Positions 47,192-56,861 of a stretch of DNA of 64,000 bases are shown piece by piece. The first letter of the stretch is position 1. Every line of letters starts with the position of its first letter. The notes under the pieces were generated by a model. That model ran no database searches. It saw nothing but the letters and a program-made list of their open reading frames with translations, and had not been told where the DNA came from. Location of the stretch: positions 105,001 through 169,000 of the forward strand of contig MVGU01001123.1 of NCBI GenBank assembly GCA_002005505.1. The letters run 5' to 3'. Both the position numbers and the translations under genes were made by a program. Source of the DNA: Botryococcus braunii. Lineage: Eukaryota; Chlorophyta; Trebouxiophyceae.

Positions 47192-49432
47192 TTATGTGTA
47201 TCTTCTCAAATCTAGTGAATCACGATGACCAACAAACACGGGCTTGGCAAGTGGCTTGGTCATAATGTCAGCCACATTGCGAGCAGATTCCACATAGAGG
47301 ATATCTACCTGCCCAAGTGCCATAGCTTCCCTAGCGTAGTGGAAGCTTACTGCAACGTGCTTTGTGAATTTGGAATACAGGGGGTTCCGTAAATTATCCT
47401 TGGTTGTCATCCATCCTTGGTTGTCACAGAAAATTTTGACCCTCCAAGGTGCAGCCCCTATCTCTTCCAAGAAGCCCCTTAGCCAGTTGGCTTCCTTCAC
47501 AATATGGCCAGCTGCCATAAACTCAGCTTGCACAGTTGAGGTAGCAACTGAGCTCTGCTTCTTGCTTCCCCAAACCACGGCACTACCATAGACTGATAGA
47601 ACATAGCCAGTGGTGGAATACCTGTGGTCCAGGTCCCCAGCATAGTCGGCATCAACATAGCCTTCTAGCTCAGGGCCCTTTCCACCCAGAGTAAGAGCTA
47701 ACTCTCTGGTATCTCTCAAGTACTTCAGCACTCGAATGGCCTCATTCCAGTGTGAGGTAGTGGGTGTCATTCTATACCTTGACAACACTCCAACAGCCTG
47801 AGAAATGTCAGGCCGGGTCGTATTGGCTATGTACAGCAACGATCCAATTAACTCACAGTATCGATGACCAGGTGGCAGAGGGGTACCAGCCCCATGTGAC
47901 ATACCATCTGAGGACTCGGGTCTGCTGCTAGCCACGAAGTCCTTGGACATGGGGGTATCAACCCCACGTCCATCATCAGCAACGCCAAACTTCTCCACAA
48001 GAGCATCAATCTTGGGAGTGCAACTCATGGAAATAGTGCCCTGAACTCTATTGCGTAGGACCTGACACCCCAGGAAATCATTCACCTCTCCCAAATCATG
48101 GATGGTGAAGTCCTTCTTCAATAACTCTTTCCCCCAATCAATCTCTGCAACCACTCTGGCAACTATGAGAAGATCATCGACATAAACAAGAATAAACGAC
48201 AGATTACCATCAGGGGCCCTCCTGATGTATACCCCAGCGTCGCTCTTGCACACACTATACCCCATCACGCTCAACTTGTCGCTCAAGGTCTTGTGCCAAG
48301 CCCGTGGGGCTTGCTTAAGACCGTAGAGTGCCTTCCTGAGCTTGCACACAACTCTCGTGTTGCCATTCTCAAATCCTGGTGGTTGGGTCACATAGACCTC
48401 TTCCTCCAACTCCCCATTGAGAAAAGCTGTCTTGATATCCACTTGGTGGATCTCAAGATTTTGTGTGGCAGCCACTGCCAGCACAGCTCTCCTAGCACCA
48501 TAGCTGCTGGTAGGTGCAAAAACCTCACCAACATCTATACCAGGAATCTGTCTGCAACCCTGGGCAACCAATCTTGCTTTAAACCGAGTGACATTCCCAT
48601 GTGCATCGTTTTTTGTAGAAAAAATCCAATGAACAGGGATAACTTTCTGCCCATGGGGTCTTTCCACATACTGCATAACCTCATGGGTGTCTAAAGACTC
48701 CATCTCCTCTTGCATTGCCTGCTGCCAGAACTCCCACTGAGGTGAGCGCTGGGCTTCCCTCAAGTTTGAGGGCACGTGAACTTTTCCCAACCTGACAGAA
48801 GGTACACTCTGTACCTTATGCTGTGGTGCAGCAGGGCTGTCAGCCTTACTGGTGCTGTTCCCTTCTCTCTCTCTCTCTCCCTGGTTGCCAGAATAAGGTA
48901 CATTATGTACCTTATGCTGGGACTGGGCAGTACTGCCGGGATTATCTGATTCCTTCTCAAGTCTCTCTCTCTCTCCTTGACTACTGGACTCATGTGCAGC
49001 ACCCTTACATTCTCGCACCTTCCGCAATGCAGAGGGGAGCAGCAGCTCTCTCTCTCTCTCTCTCCTAGACTCACACTTGGGCACACTACCCAGACTTGCC
49101 TGAGCTGCGCCTACAATGTCAGCCTGCACACCATAAGCATGACTAGCCAGTGACTGGGATTGGGCACCAGCTTCCCCTACTGCTGGCATGTCTAACCCAC
49201 TACTCTCATCTCTTACATTTGCACCGAACATAGCCTCGACTGTTTCAACCTGCCCCTGCATATCAGGGAGACCAACCATGTTTGGCTCACTCACAATTGC
49301 CTGACCTGGGTCAGGGGCATGCAATGGGATGTCAGAATGCTCTCTCCTAGCCACGCGCTGTACATAACGCTGCTCCCTTGTAAGGGTGGTCCCTGGAGGA
49401 AGGGGAATTTGTGACTTCCCCTGCATTCGCAA
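47192..49432 (-). CDS. RT-RNase H of copia B
   Basis: Same frame as the integrase ORF, separated from it only by a TAG at 49438-49436. A linker of about 210 residues rich in Arg/Glu is followed by RT: VHVPSNLREAQRSPQWEF, FKARLVAQGCRQIPGIDV, IHQVDIKTAFLNGELEE and VYVDDLLIVA. RNase H: DADYAGDLDHRYSTTG, STVQAEFMAAGHI. It ends about 20 nt before the 3' LTR. Complete and apparently intact. Confidence 0.92.
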   Translation of the reverse strand: MRMQGKSQIPLPPGTTLTREQRYVQRVARREHSDIPLHAPDPGQAIVSEPNMVGLPDMQGQVETVEAMFGANVRDESSGLDMPAVGEAGAQSQSLASHAYGVQADIVGAAQASLGSVPKCESRRERERELLLPSALRKVRECKGAAHESSSQGERERLEKESDNPGSTAQSQHKVHNVPYSGNQGEREREGNSTSKADSPAAPQHKVQSVPSVRLGKVHVPSNLREAQRSPQWEFWQQAMQEEMESLDTHEVMQYVERPHGQKVIPVHWIFSTKNDAHGNVTRFKARLVAQGCRQIPGIDVGEVFAPTSSYGARRAVLAVAATQNLEIHQVDIKTAFLNGELEEEVYVTQPPGFENGNTRVVCKLRKALYGLKQAPRAWHKTLSDKLSVMGYSVCKSDAGVYIRRAPDGNLSFILVYVDDLLIVARVVAEIDWGKELLKKDFTIHDLGEVNDFLGCQVLRNRVQGTISMSCTPKIDALVEKFGVADDGRGVDTPMSKDFVASSRPESSDGMSHGAGTPLPPGHRYCELIGSLLYIANTTRPDISQAVGVLSRYRMTPTTSHWNEAIRVLKYLRDTRELALTLGGKGPELEGYVDADYAGDLDHRYSTTGYVLSVYGSAVVWGSKKQSSVATSTVQAEFMAAGHIVKEANWLRGFLEEIGAAPWRVKIFCDNQGWMTTKDNLRNPLYSKFTKHVAVSFHYAREAMALGQVDILYVESARNVADIMTKPLAKPVFVGHRDSLDLRRYT

Positions 49433-49435
49433 CCC

Positions 49436-50836
49436 CTACTGTACCTTCTGCATTTTTTCTACCTGGGATTGAGTTTCTACACCCCCCCTGGCCAGATTCT
49501 GCATATGCTCAAGCACCGACCATGAGTGCTGAGATGGTTCTGGGGTCCCAACAGTAGAATCCAGGCTGGTGGGGGTTCCTTGGTCATGTGCTGCTATGGT
49601 CCCGTCTCCAGACTGATCCCCAGCACAAAGTCCAGAGGTCCCAGGAGCCCCAGTGGAAAGCGTCTCCACTCCATGGTCATCCTCCTCATCCCAGAACGTG
49701 GGTGGAGCAGCAGAGGGAATTGCTTGAGGCGTTGCCAGATTCTCACTGCCAAGGGGGGGTGATATCCTAGAATCATAGACAGACCCAGGCTGGACCTTTG
49801 ATAGACCCACTCTCTCAGCCCCCCTCAAGTGCTCGATAAAGCTGACGTCCCTACTCTCCTTCCACACTCCATTCCCCACGTACACACGATACGCTTTAGA
49901 CTCGGGACAATAACCAGTAAACATCCCAGGGATGGTCTTGGGCCCAAAAACAGACCTTTGGCCACTGGGAATGTGCACATGGGCTACACAGCCAAACGTG
50001 CGCAGCACAGACACATCAGGTTTGACACCAAAGAATAATTCCATGGGGGTCAGGGACCTGCCTGAAGTAGGACCCACATTGTAGAGGAGGGTAGCTGTCT
50101 CAAGCGCCTCCTTCCAAAGGGAAGGGTCTGCTGCAGCATGGACCAACAGAGTCCTTGTTCGCTCCTTCAGGGTCCTATTCATCCTCTCCGCCACCCCATT
50201 CTGCTGAGGCGTGTAGGGCGCTGAGGACTCCATCTTAGTGCCCTGCTGAGCACAAAACTCTTTGAATTGCTGGTTCAGGAACTCTGAACCCCTGTCAGTC
50301 CTCACACACTTCACAACCGTGCCTCGTTGGGTCTGCCAAAAACGGAGCAGGTCTATCACAGCCTGTGGGATGCAATCCTTTGACTTCACAGGCAGGGAGG
50401 CAACTTGGTGTGAACTTTCATCCACTACAGTGACCCAATATCGTTCACCTGTGATGGTAGGAGGTGATATGGGACTCACAGTATCCACATGGACTCTATC
50501 GAGTGGGTTATGGGCAGGCCTGGAAGATACAGGGAAAGGAGGTCTGGAGTGTTTCCCTTGTATACACGATTCACAGTGCTTGGGGCACTCAGAGCAGGGA
50601 GCAAGGGAGATATTGATTCCTGTAACCAGATCTTCCTTGGAGAACCTCTGCATGCTGCTGGCACCAGGATGACCTAACCTAGCATGCCACAGAGATCTCT
50701 CGCTACACACGTGTCCTTTCTTAAGATGAGACGCCTCAGCCATGTGATCAATATGTCTGCAGCCAACTTGCTGCCCTCTGACAGGACTAACAAACTCCAA
50801 AAAAAAACAGACCTCGTGCGCGGGTGATATCTCCAC
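49436..50836 (-). CDS. Pre-integrase and integrase of copia B
   Basis: It opens in the frame after a T-run that ends the gag-protease ORF: CFFLEFVSPVRG, LWHARLGHPGASSMQRFS, zinc pairs CSEC and CESC, core D at DRVHVDTVSPI, D at RTDRGSEFLNQQF, E at PQQNGVAERMNRTLKE. It then reads SRDVSFIEHLRGAERVG and SWSVLEHMQNLARGGVE. It ends at TAG, with the frame open on the other side. The family normally has one long polyprotein, so the TAG and the T-run shift are either defects or recoding sites. Confidence 0.9.
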   Translation of the reverse strand: MEISPAHEVCFFLEFVSPVRGQQVGCRHIDHMAEASHLKKGHVCSERSLWHARLGHPGASSMQRFSKEDLVTGINISLAPCSECPKHCESCIQGKHSRPPFPVSSRPAHNPLDRVHVDTVSPISPPTITGERYWVTVVDESSHQVASLPVKSKDCIPQAVIDLLRFWQTQRGTVVKCVRTDRGSEFLNQQFKEFCAQQGTKMESSAPYTPQQNGVAERMNRTLKERTRTLLVHAAADPSLWKEALETATLLYNVGPTSGRSLTPMELFFGVKPDVSVLRTFGCVAHVHIPSGQRSVFGPKTIPGMFTGYCPESKAYRVYVGNGVWKESRDVSFIEHLRGAERVGLSKVQPGSVYDSRISPPLGSENLATPQAIPSAAPPTFWDEEDDHGVETLSTGAPGTSGLCAGDQSGDGTIAAHDQGTPTSLDSTVGTPEPSQHSWSVLEHMQNLARGGVETQSQVEKMQKVQ

Positions 50837-52421
50837 ACCACCCTTCAGGTCCCTTCATGGCTGTGTAACCACCTGCAGTGTCAGTAAGGAAAGATGCTCC
50901 ATCCTGAATTGCACCAGTGACTGAAATGAGGTTGGTATGCGCAGAAGGAACACACTGCACATTGTGCAGCCAGAATACTTCGTGCCTTGCATTCACAAGG
51001 CATACAGACCCAGATGCAATGATTCCTCCCTTGGCGTCTGAGGTTGCCAAGTGCAGAGGAAGAGGCTGTCCATGCATAACTGGATTATGGAGCAATGAGA
51101 GATCATTGACTATATGCACAGAGGCACCATTATCTATTAACCAAGATGTGCTGCTAGCTCCATGCGAAGTTGGGGCAAGCACATTGAGAGAGATAAACAT
51201 CGCCTCACCAGAAGGAGGGGGTGGAGGTGGTAAATGCCACCCCGGAAACGTGTGTTGACTTGTTGGATAGTTATATGCTGAAGGTGGTCCAGGGCTGGAA
51301 GCGGATGAAGGCGGGCCACCCCGGCCAGATCCATGGTCCCACCAGGCTTGAGGAGACGACTGTGGGCCTCCCTGGCCCCAGTAAGCTGCAGGCCCAACGC
51401 TTGCCGCTTGCATGTTTTGATGCAGAGCCTGCAGCTGCCTGAGCGGTCCGCAGTCAGTCATGAAGTGGCCCTTTGCCTTGCAGAAGTGGCATGTAAGCTC
51501 CTCTCTGGGCCTTCTTGCCCTGCCAGGTCCACGCCCCCTGCCACCAAAAGTAGTTGCAGAGGGGCCAGCGGGAGGCTGTTCGTTTGCTGGTAGTGCTGCT
51601 CCAACTCCCGGTACTGCTCCCACTCCTGGTGCAGCTCCAGCGCTTGATGACGCTCCAGCTACCCCCCCAGAGGGACCAGCCACTGCTGCAGCTGCCATGG
51701 CCTGAGGTGTTCCCTCTGCAGGTGGGTCCTTGTACCCACGGCTGGCTGCGGCGCGCAGGATTCTTTGAATCAGCTCCAATGGCGGCTTGTCGGTTGCCAT
51801 AACCTTCAGGGACTCGATCCTCAGCACAGGAGGGAGGCCCTTCACCATCAGCTCCCCAACATTGTGGTCCAAGAGGATGAACGCGTTGTTTCTGAGACTT
51901 GTAGCCAGATCCATCATTCTGTAGAGGTAGACCTTGAGTGTCTCCCCTGTCTTGATGCCCTGCTCCATTTCCTTGTACCACTCAAGGTTGATGTCTTGGT
52001 TGCTCCCTCCAGTGTGACTGTCCTTCACCCACGTGATGAAGTCGAACGCTGCTTTGTGGCATGAGATCTGAGAATGCCAGATGACTGGAACTGACTGGAT
52101 CAGCCACTGCTTGATGGCTGAGTTCTCCACCGACCCTGGCATTGGCCTCTCCAAAGCTGCTCTGACCCCCTTGGTGTTTGCGCACGCCTCCAAAGCTTCA
52201 TACCAAAATTCAAAATTGCGCCCTCCATCATCAAGCATGACGGTCATCTTTGGATTAGAGGTATTGGGGATGTAGGCTGCCTTGTCAATCTCCACCTTTG
52301 GTTCTGCAGTGGCTGATTGTGTCCCGGTCATAGACTGCCCTGGAGTGGCCCCACTGACTTCTCCAGGTTGAGACATTGCTGTTTCACTGCTACTTTCCTT
52401 TTCTTTGCCCCTTTTTGTCAT
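50787..52421 (-). CDS. Gag-protease of copia B
   Basis: 544 residues from MTKRGKEKESSS. UBN2-type capsid region (about 45-225; motifs WYKEMEQGIKTGETLKVYLY and ESLKVMATDKPPLELIQR), a Gly/Ala/Pro stretch, a CCHC knuckle CHFCKAKGHFMTDC near residue 315, a Pro-rich spacer, then a protease region WLIDNGASVHIVND. The usual D-S/T-G triad reads D-N-G here, while A, C and the fragment G keep D-S-G. It ends FFFGVC after a T-run at about 50797-50806. The leader before the ATG is about 375 bp. Confidence 0.9.
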   Translation of the reverse strand: MTKRGKEKESSSETAMSQPGEVSGATPGQSMTGTQSATAEPKVEIDKAAYIPNTSNPKMTVMLDDGGRNFEFWYEALEACANTKGVRAALERPMPGSVENSAIKQWLIQSVPVIWHSQISCHKAAFDFITWVKDSHTGGSNQDINLEWYKEMEQGIKTGETLKVYLYRMMDLATSLRNNAFILLDHNVGELMVKGLPPVLRIESLKVMATDKPPLELIQRILRAAASRGYKDPPAEGTPQAMAAAAVAGPSGGVAGASSSAGAAPGVGAVPGVGAALPANEQPPAGPSATTFGGRGRGPGRARRPREELTCHFCKAKGHFMTDCGPLRQLQALHQNMQAASVGPAAYWGQGGPQSSPQAWWDHGSGRGGPPSSASSPGPPSAYNYPTSQHTFPGWHLPPPPPPSGEAMFISLNVLAPTSHGASSTSWLIDNGASVHIVNDLSLLHNPVMHGQPLPLHLATSDAKGGIIASGSVCLVNARHEVFWLHNVQCVPSAHTNLISVTGAIQDGASFLTDTAGGYTAMKGPEGWCGDITRARGLFFFGVC

Positions 52422-52797
52422 ACTATTGTCACTTCACCAGCCAAACTTACTCATAAACTTCTGGAATGCAGCAATACCCTACAATTCCCTCCATGTCATG
52501 GAAATTTACCAGCCAGTCTTGCACAGTAGTAGCAGATATGTTCCCCTCAGAAGTTTGCGCCGGAGTCCGGCCCGACTCACTCAGTGCTTCTAGACAACGT
52601 CTATGAATGATAAAGCACAGCTAAAACTTCAATTATGAATTTCCCAGAAAGGTAAACTGTGAGTAAGATAATGGTCCTGGTACACTCGAGTTCCCTTGCG
52701 CCGCTGCGCCATGCTCGAGCTCCTTTGTTGACGCTTACGTCTGACCCATCCGTAGACGACCTTCACTCCTGCTTTTACTTGGCTCAGCTGGAAGCGC

Positions 52798-52811
52798 GTG
52801 GGCCCATAACC
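52798..52811 (-). promoter_or_regulatory. Primer-binding site of B, half tRNA-iMet
   Basis: On the minus strand GGTTATGGGCCCAC directly follows the 5' LTR and is followed by GCGCTTCCAGCTGAGCC, which keeps resembling the complement of the tRNA 5' half (CACGCTTCCGCTGCGCC). The longest tRNA match in the window. Confidence 0.85.
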
Positions 52812-53505
52812 TGTAAAAGGTTATGGGCAATCGGCTTTCCCTGTACAAAGCAGACAGGTCGTTAATAGACGAACTTACTCCAGCTACAGTCCGTACGACT
52901 GTCTGCTGAGTGCCACACACAACTGTTGGACAAGACTAGCATCTGGTAATGCCCAGCATCTTTCACAACCAGTTCCGTTACATCATTATCTTGTACACAA
53001 GCACCGATCAAGCAATCACTAGATAAGGCTCTAGACGGCTACGTTCAAGTACATGCCTATACTCCCTGAAGTCACTGTCCCTTATCTGTTTGAGTGACTA
53101 CAGGGTACACTAAGCTTGTTCACTCTCACAATAGCAACAATGATACAACACACACTGCCGCACCGTACCTGTACAAAGCAGACAGGTCGTCAATAGACGA
53201 AGTTACTCCAGCTACAGTCCGTACGACTGTCTGCTGAGTGCCACACACAACTGTTGGACAAGACTAGCATCTGGTAATGCCCAGCATCTTTCACAACCAG
53301 TTGGTATTCACTCCGGTGGGGCAGCTTTAAGAGTTCATCCGACAAACGTGTGATCTAGATAGGATTGTACCTTATGTTCGAAAACGTCCAGAATCTGCCG
53401 TGTCTCAAGGTACCTTATGTTCTCAATGGACCAATATCCTAATAGTGCACACATGAAGATCACTTAAAGCACAAGGCATTCAATAATAATGTTCAGAACT
53501 CAACA
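52812..53505 (-). repeat. 5' LTR of copia B
   Basis: On the minus strand TGTTGAGTTCTG ... CCTTTTACA. Internal 134-bp repeats at 53169-53302 (copy 1, followed by GTACGG) and 52841-52974 (copy 2, ending TGTACAG/G). Confidence 0.95.
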
Positions 53506-53510
53506 TGTAT

Positions 53511-55090
53511 CCTGTGAAAACGACAATGAGGCAGAGATCCAGGATTCAGCCAGTGAGTCCTTACACCCTCACATTTCCCAGAAAGATGCAGACTCAGAAA
53601 GTCCAGGACCCTCTGGGAAGGCTGAGCCCGAGCCTGACCCCCAGAGATCCCCTGCTCCCGCGGAGATCCGAAGGACCATCGAAGCAACTCTGGACCTGGC
53701 CCGCGGCACTCATTCGGACCCGGTTCTGCAGCAACAAATGATGCGAGCTCAGGAGACACTCAGACCAACTGGTCTGGAGAATACCAGTCTGTCTGCTCAT
53801 GGGCTGACCAGAGCTCAGAGGCATGAGCAACGAACACTTGCAAGGGAACTCCTGCTGTCACAGGAGATGGAAGAGAGCAGAGGTAGAGTGGGGCTGACTG
53901 GAAGTGACACACCGTCACCGGGACCAGGGGAAGTGCAGGTAAATGGGTGTCAGTCTGAGAGCTCTGATTTACATGTTAGTGATGAGAGGGGGGCAGCCAC
54001 AATCATTATTGCACATGGTCCCAGGGAGCTGAGTCGCATGGGTGGGTCCTGTCCAGTGAATGAGCATCACGTCAGCGATGAGACTTGTGTGGAAAAGTCT
54101 GGCTCTCCCCACAAGTGGTGTGGACTGGTAGTGGAAGGTGGTGACAGCCACAGACCTGAGAAGAGACATCCCACTCTCTCAGAAACAGCCAGAAATGTCT
54201 GTGAGAGCAGTACTGGGTCTGCATCCCAGTACCTGTGTGAGAGACGAGAAGAGGAGGTGAATCAGGTGCACAGACAGTGTGTGATACCACCAAATTACAA
54301 GTGCAGCCTGAGAGGTACCTGTGTATGGGAGAAGGATGTCAGGGATGAGAGGTCACAGACTGTTGTGACACAATGTGGAAGTCAGAGACACACAAGTCAA
54401 GCATGGGAGGGAAAGCTCAGTGGTGATCAGAGCCCACCTACTCCTGACTGTGAGAGCCCTCGAGAGCCTGAGCTTGAGAGGATGTGTAAGCGTGTGGATG
54501 TGGAGGTGAACCGGAAGCCCAGACAATGTGAGAAACCTCCTGATTATGGAAGCTACCCGGGAGGTACCTGTGTCTGGGAGGAAGATGTGAGTGTGCGAGA
54601 CAGTAAACTGAGCAGTGCAAAGTGTGAATCTAAGCGAGAGAGAAGCATGAGAGAAAGTTCTGATCCCACTGAGAGAAAAGCTAGTTGTAGTGCGGCGAGT
54701 GTCAGTGGAAGAGTAGTGGGTTCTGAGGGTGCAGCCATCAACTCTCCCAAGGTTAAGGGGGAGGAGGGGAAGCACACTGGTGTCAGATTTCGTAAAATCC
54801 ATGTTCCCTCTAACCTAAGGGAAGCTCAGATGTCCCCTCAGTGGGAATATTGGAAGGCTGCTATGCAAGAGGAGCAGAATTCCTTAGACACCCATGAAGT
54901 TATGGAATATGTTCCTAGACCTCATGGGCACAAGGTGATACCAGTGCATTGGATTTTTTCAGTGAAAATGGATGCACATGGCAACGTTGTGAGATTCAAG
55001 GCAAGATTGGTTGCTCAGGGATGCAGACAAATTCCTGGAGTAGATGTCATGGAGGTAATTGCACCAACTAGCAGCTATGGGGCTAGAAGA
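53511..55090 (+). pseudogene. Integrase-RT linker and RT start of C
   Basis: Continues element C after copia B: a linker of about 420 residues, Ser/Glu/Arg-rich, with two copies of a Cys module (QC-x2-PP-N/D-Y, then GTCVWEKDV or GTCVWEEDV). RT starts with FRKIHVPSNLREAQMSPQWE, VIPVHWIFSVKMD and FKARLVAQGCRQIPGVDV. Cut at ...SYGARR by gypsy D; the duplication GAAGA lies at 55086-55090. No other stop in this stretch. Confidence 0.88.
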
Positions 55091-55288
55091 TGTAACGGCA
55101 GGAAGCTGCCAGGTCCATTGCCAGGATTTCAGGCAGGAAGCTGCCGGGTCCTGAAATGAAGGCTCTGGAAAGTGGCACGCGTCTTGGCGTCGCAGGAAGT
55201 CCCGGTGCTGACCGGCTTGTAACAGATTCCGCTGAATGCTCTAACCTGACTGGTGTCTCGTCTCTCTCTCTCTTCCTTTGCCACCACA
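55091..55288 (+). repeat. 5' LTR of gypsy D
   Basis: TGTAACGGCAGG ... GCCACCACA, short for a gypsy LTR. It contains two copies of GGCAGGAAGCTGCC(A/G)GGTCC (near 55096 and 55132). Confidence 0.95.
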
Positions 55289-55291
55289 AGG

Positions 55292-55303
55292 TGGTATCGG
55301 CGA
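55292..55303 (+). promoter_or_regulatory. Primer-binding site of gypsy D
   Basis: TGGTATCGGCGA, three bases after the LTR, identical to that of gypsy E. Confidence 0.7.
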
Positions 55304-55340
55304 GTAAAGCAAGGTTTTGCTAATCTACCTGTTGGGTAAA

Positions 55341-56861
55341 ATGTCGGCAACTACTTTCACCACGTTGGTTACGTCGTACTGTGAGAAGTTGGGGGCGGCC
55401 AGCGATGTTGCCGAGCTTGATGCACTTGATCTCACGCTTGATAGTGACTACCCAAGGTTTCGTAGGAAGGATTTTGATGAACTGATGGCGAAGTGTAAGG
55501 TCGAGGTGGCGGGCGATAACTACGATGTCGGCGATCATACGGATCTGATCATTAGTTCGATTGCCCAGTTTTATGTCGCTACTGTTAAATTTCTAAAGAT
55601 AGGTGCTCTTGCTGCTTTTCGTCCTGTCTGGGCTACAAGTTATGCGCGGAAGGTTTTCATGACGGAGGTTGCTCGTGATCCTGCGGTGTCGCACAAGCTT
55701 CCGTCTAATGCGTTAGGCAAGCCGCCGGTGTTCACGGGAAATAACACTAGGCACTGGGTTTCCATTGTTAAGAATTATGTTGAGGCACAGGGAATCAACG
55801 ATGACCAGCAAAAGCTTCGCGTTGGCGTCTCCTTTCTGTCTCCCAACATTCAGGGTCACTGGTCCTCGTATGTCGTAACCCATCCTTCCCCTACTTTCGA
55901 AGATTTTCAGCAGTTCCTGTTTGATTTTTATGACAAGAATGTCGGGGTGACGGAGGCCCGCCGCCACTGGCAGGGGGTTCGTCAAGGCTCGAGGTCTGTT
56001 CAGGAGTATGCCTTGGAGTTTAACTCCGCTCTTGCCGATCTGAATTCCATGCCTGGTGGGGAGGTCACTGAGAATGAGAAGGTTACGAATTTTCTGAATG
56101 GGTTGCGTGCATCGTTGCATTCTCAGTGTCGAATTAATCACAAAACTGGCCGTGCTTTCGATTCGTATATGGAGCTCTACCAGATCGCTCATGGGCTCGA
56201 TGATACTGTCGCTGAAGGGGTTCGTTCGCGCGGTTCCGATATGTTTCCTTCGAATCACCATGCTTATCGTGGGTTTGGTCGTTTCGATCGTGGGTTTGGT
56301 CGTTCTCGCGGTGTGTTTAAGGCTCGTGGGTTTCGTGCTCGTGGTCGCGGTTTTGATCGCGGTGATCGCTCGCATCATCGCCATGTCCCCGGTTTTCATC
56401 ATGGGTCTTTTCCATCCCAGTCCATGCCGCTCACTTGTTATGGGTGTGGCCTCCCTGGCCACAAGCAGTCCGAGTGCCCTATGACTCCCCGGTTCTCGCA
56501 AGGATCTGCACAGGTACCGCAAGCCCCAGCACATCACGCCGGTCCCCCAAATTCTGGTCGCGGCAATGCACCGAGTGGGCGTGGATCCTCTCGTGGGCGT
56601 GGACGCTTCGGCTGGTATGACGACTTATCTTTCTCAAAACTTGTGGCTGCTCATGTTTGTTTGGCATGGGGACGTGGAATTGAACTTCTTGTTTGTGAAG
56701 ATACCCCGCAAGTGACCATGCAAGATGGTCATGTGTATGCGTTCGTGCTTAAGCCCGAAAAAGCCCATGAAGTGCTCTCCGAGTATAATGCCCTGAAGAA
56801 GAATGCCCCTGTCAGATTGGCGCTTTTTTTGTTTTGCCCAAACGAGTTGCTAAGGCAGTAA
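55341..56861 (+). CDS. Gag of gypsy D
   Basis: 506 residues from the ATG at 55341; the frame is open a few codons further upstream without ATG. The capsid-like region is of the retrotransposon gag type (LPSNALGKPPVFTGNN, DFQQFLFDFYDKNVGV, SRSVQEYALEFNSALADL). Then come Arg/Gly repeats RGFGRFDRGFGRSRG, a knuckle CYGCGLPGHKQSEC and another RG-rich stretch. It builds the particle and packages RNA. The 3' end passes a T7 run (56825-56831) where the protease frame is entered. Confidence 0.92.
   Translation: MSATTFTTLVTSYCEKLGAASDVAELDALDLTLDSDYPRFRRKDFDELMAKCKVEVAGDNYDVGDHTDLIISSIAQFYVATVKFLKIGALAAFRPVWATSYARKVFMTEVARDPAVSHKLPSNALGKPPVFTGNNTRHWVSIVKNYVEAQGINDDQQKLRVGVSFLSPNIQGHWSSYVVTHPSPTFEDFQQFLFDFYDKNVGVTEARRHWQGVRQGSRSVQEYALEFNSALADLNSMPGGEVTENEKVTNFLNGLRASLHSQCRINHKTGRAFDSYMELYQIAHGLDDTVAEGVRSRGSDMFPSNHHAYRGFGRFDRGFGRSRGVFKARGFRARGRGFDRGDRSHHRHVPGFHHGSFPSQSMPLTCYGCGLPGHKQSECPMTPRFSQGSAQVPQAPAHHAGPPNSGRGNAPSGRGSSRGRGRFGWYDDLSFSKLVAAHVCLAWGRGIELLVCEDTPQVTMQDGHVYAFVLKPEKAHEVLSEYNALKKNAPVRLALFLFCPNELLRQ

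Larger units (their letters stand above)
46478..53505 (-). mobile_element. Copia element B (minus strand)
   Basis: LTRs 46478-47171 (3') and 52812-53505 (5'), 694 bp each with about four differences by eye. Target duplication TGTAT (46473-46477 and 53506-53510). PBS 52798-52811. The order on the minus strand is gag-protease, integrase, RT-RNase H, PPT. It sits in the integrase-RT linker of element C. Confidence 0.95.
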
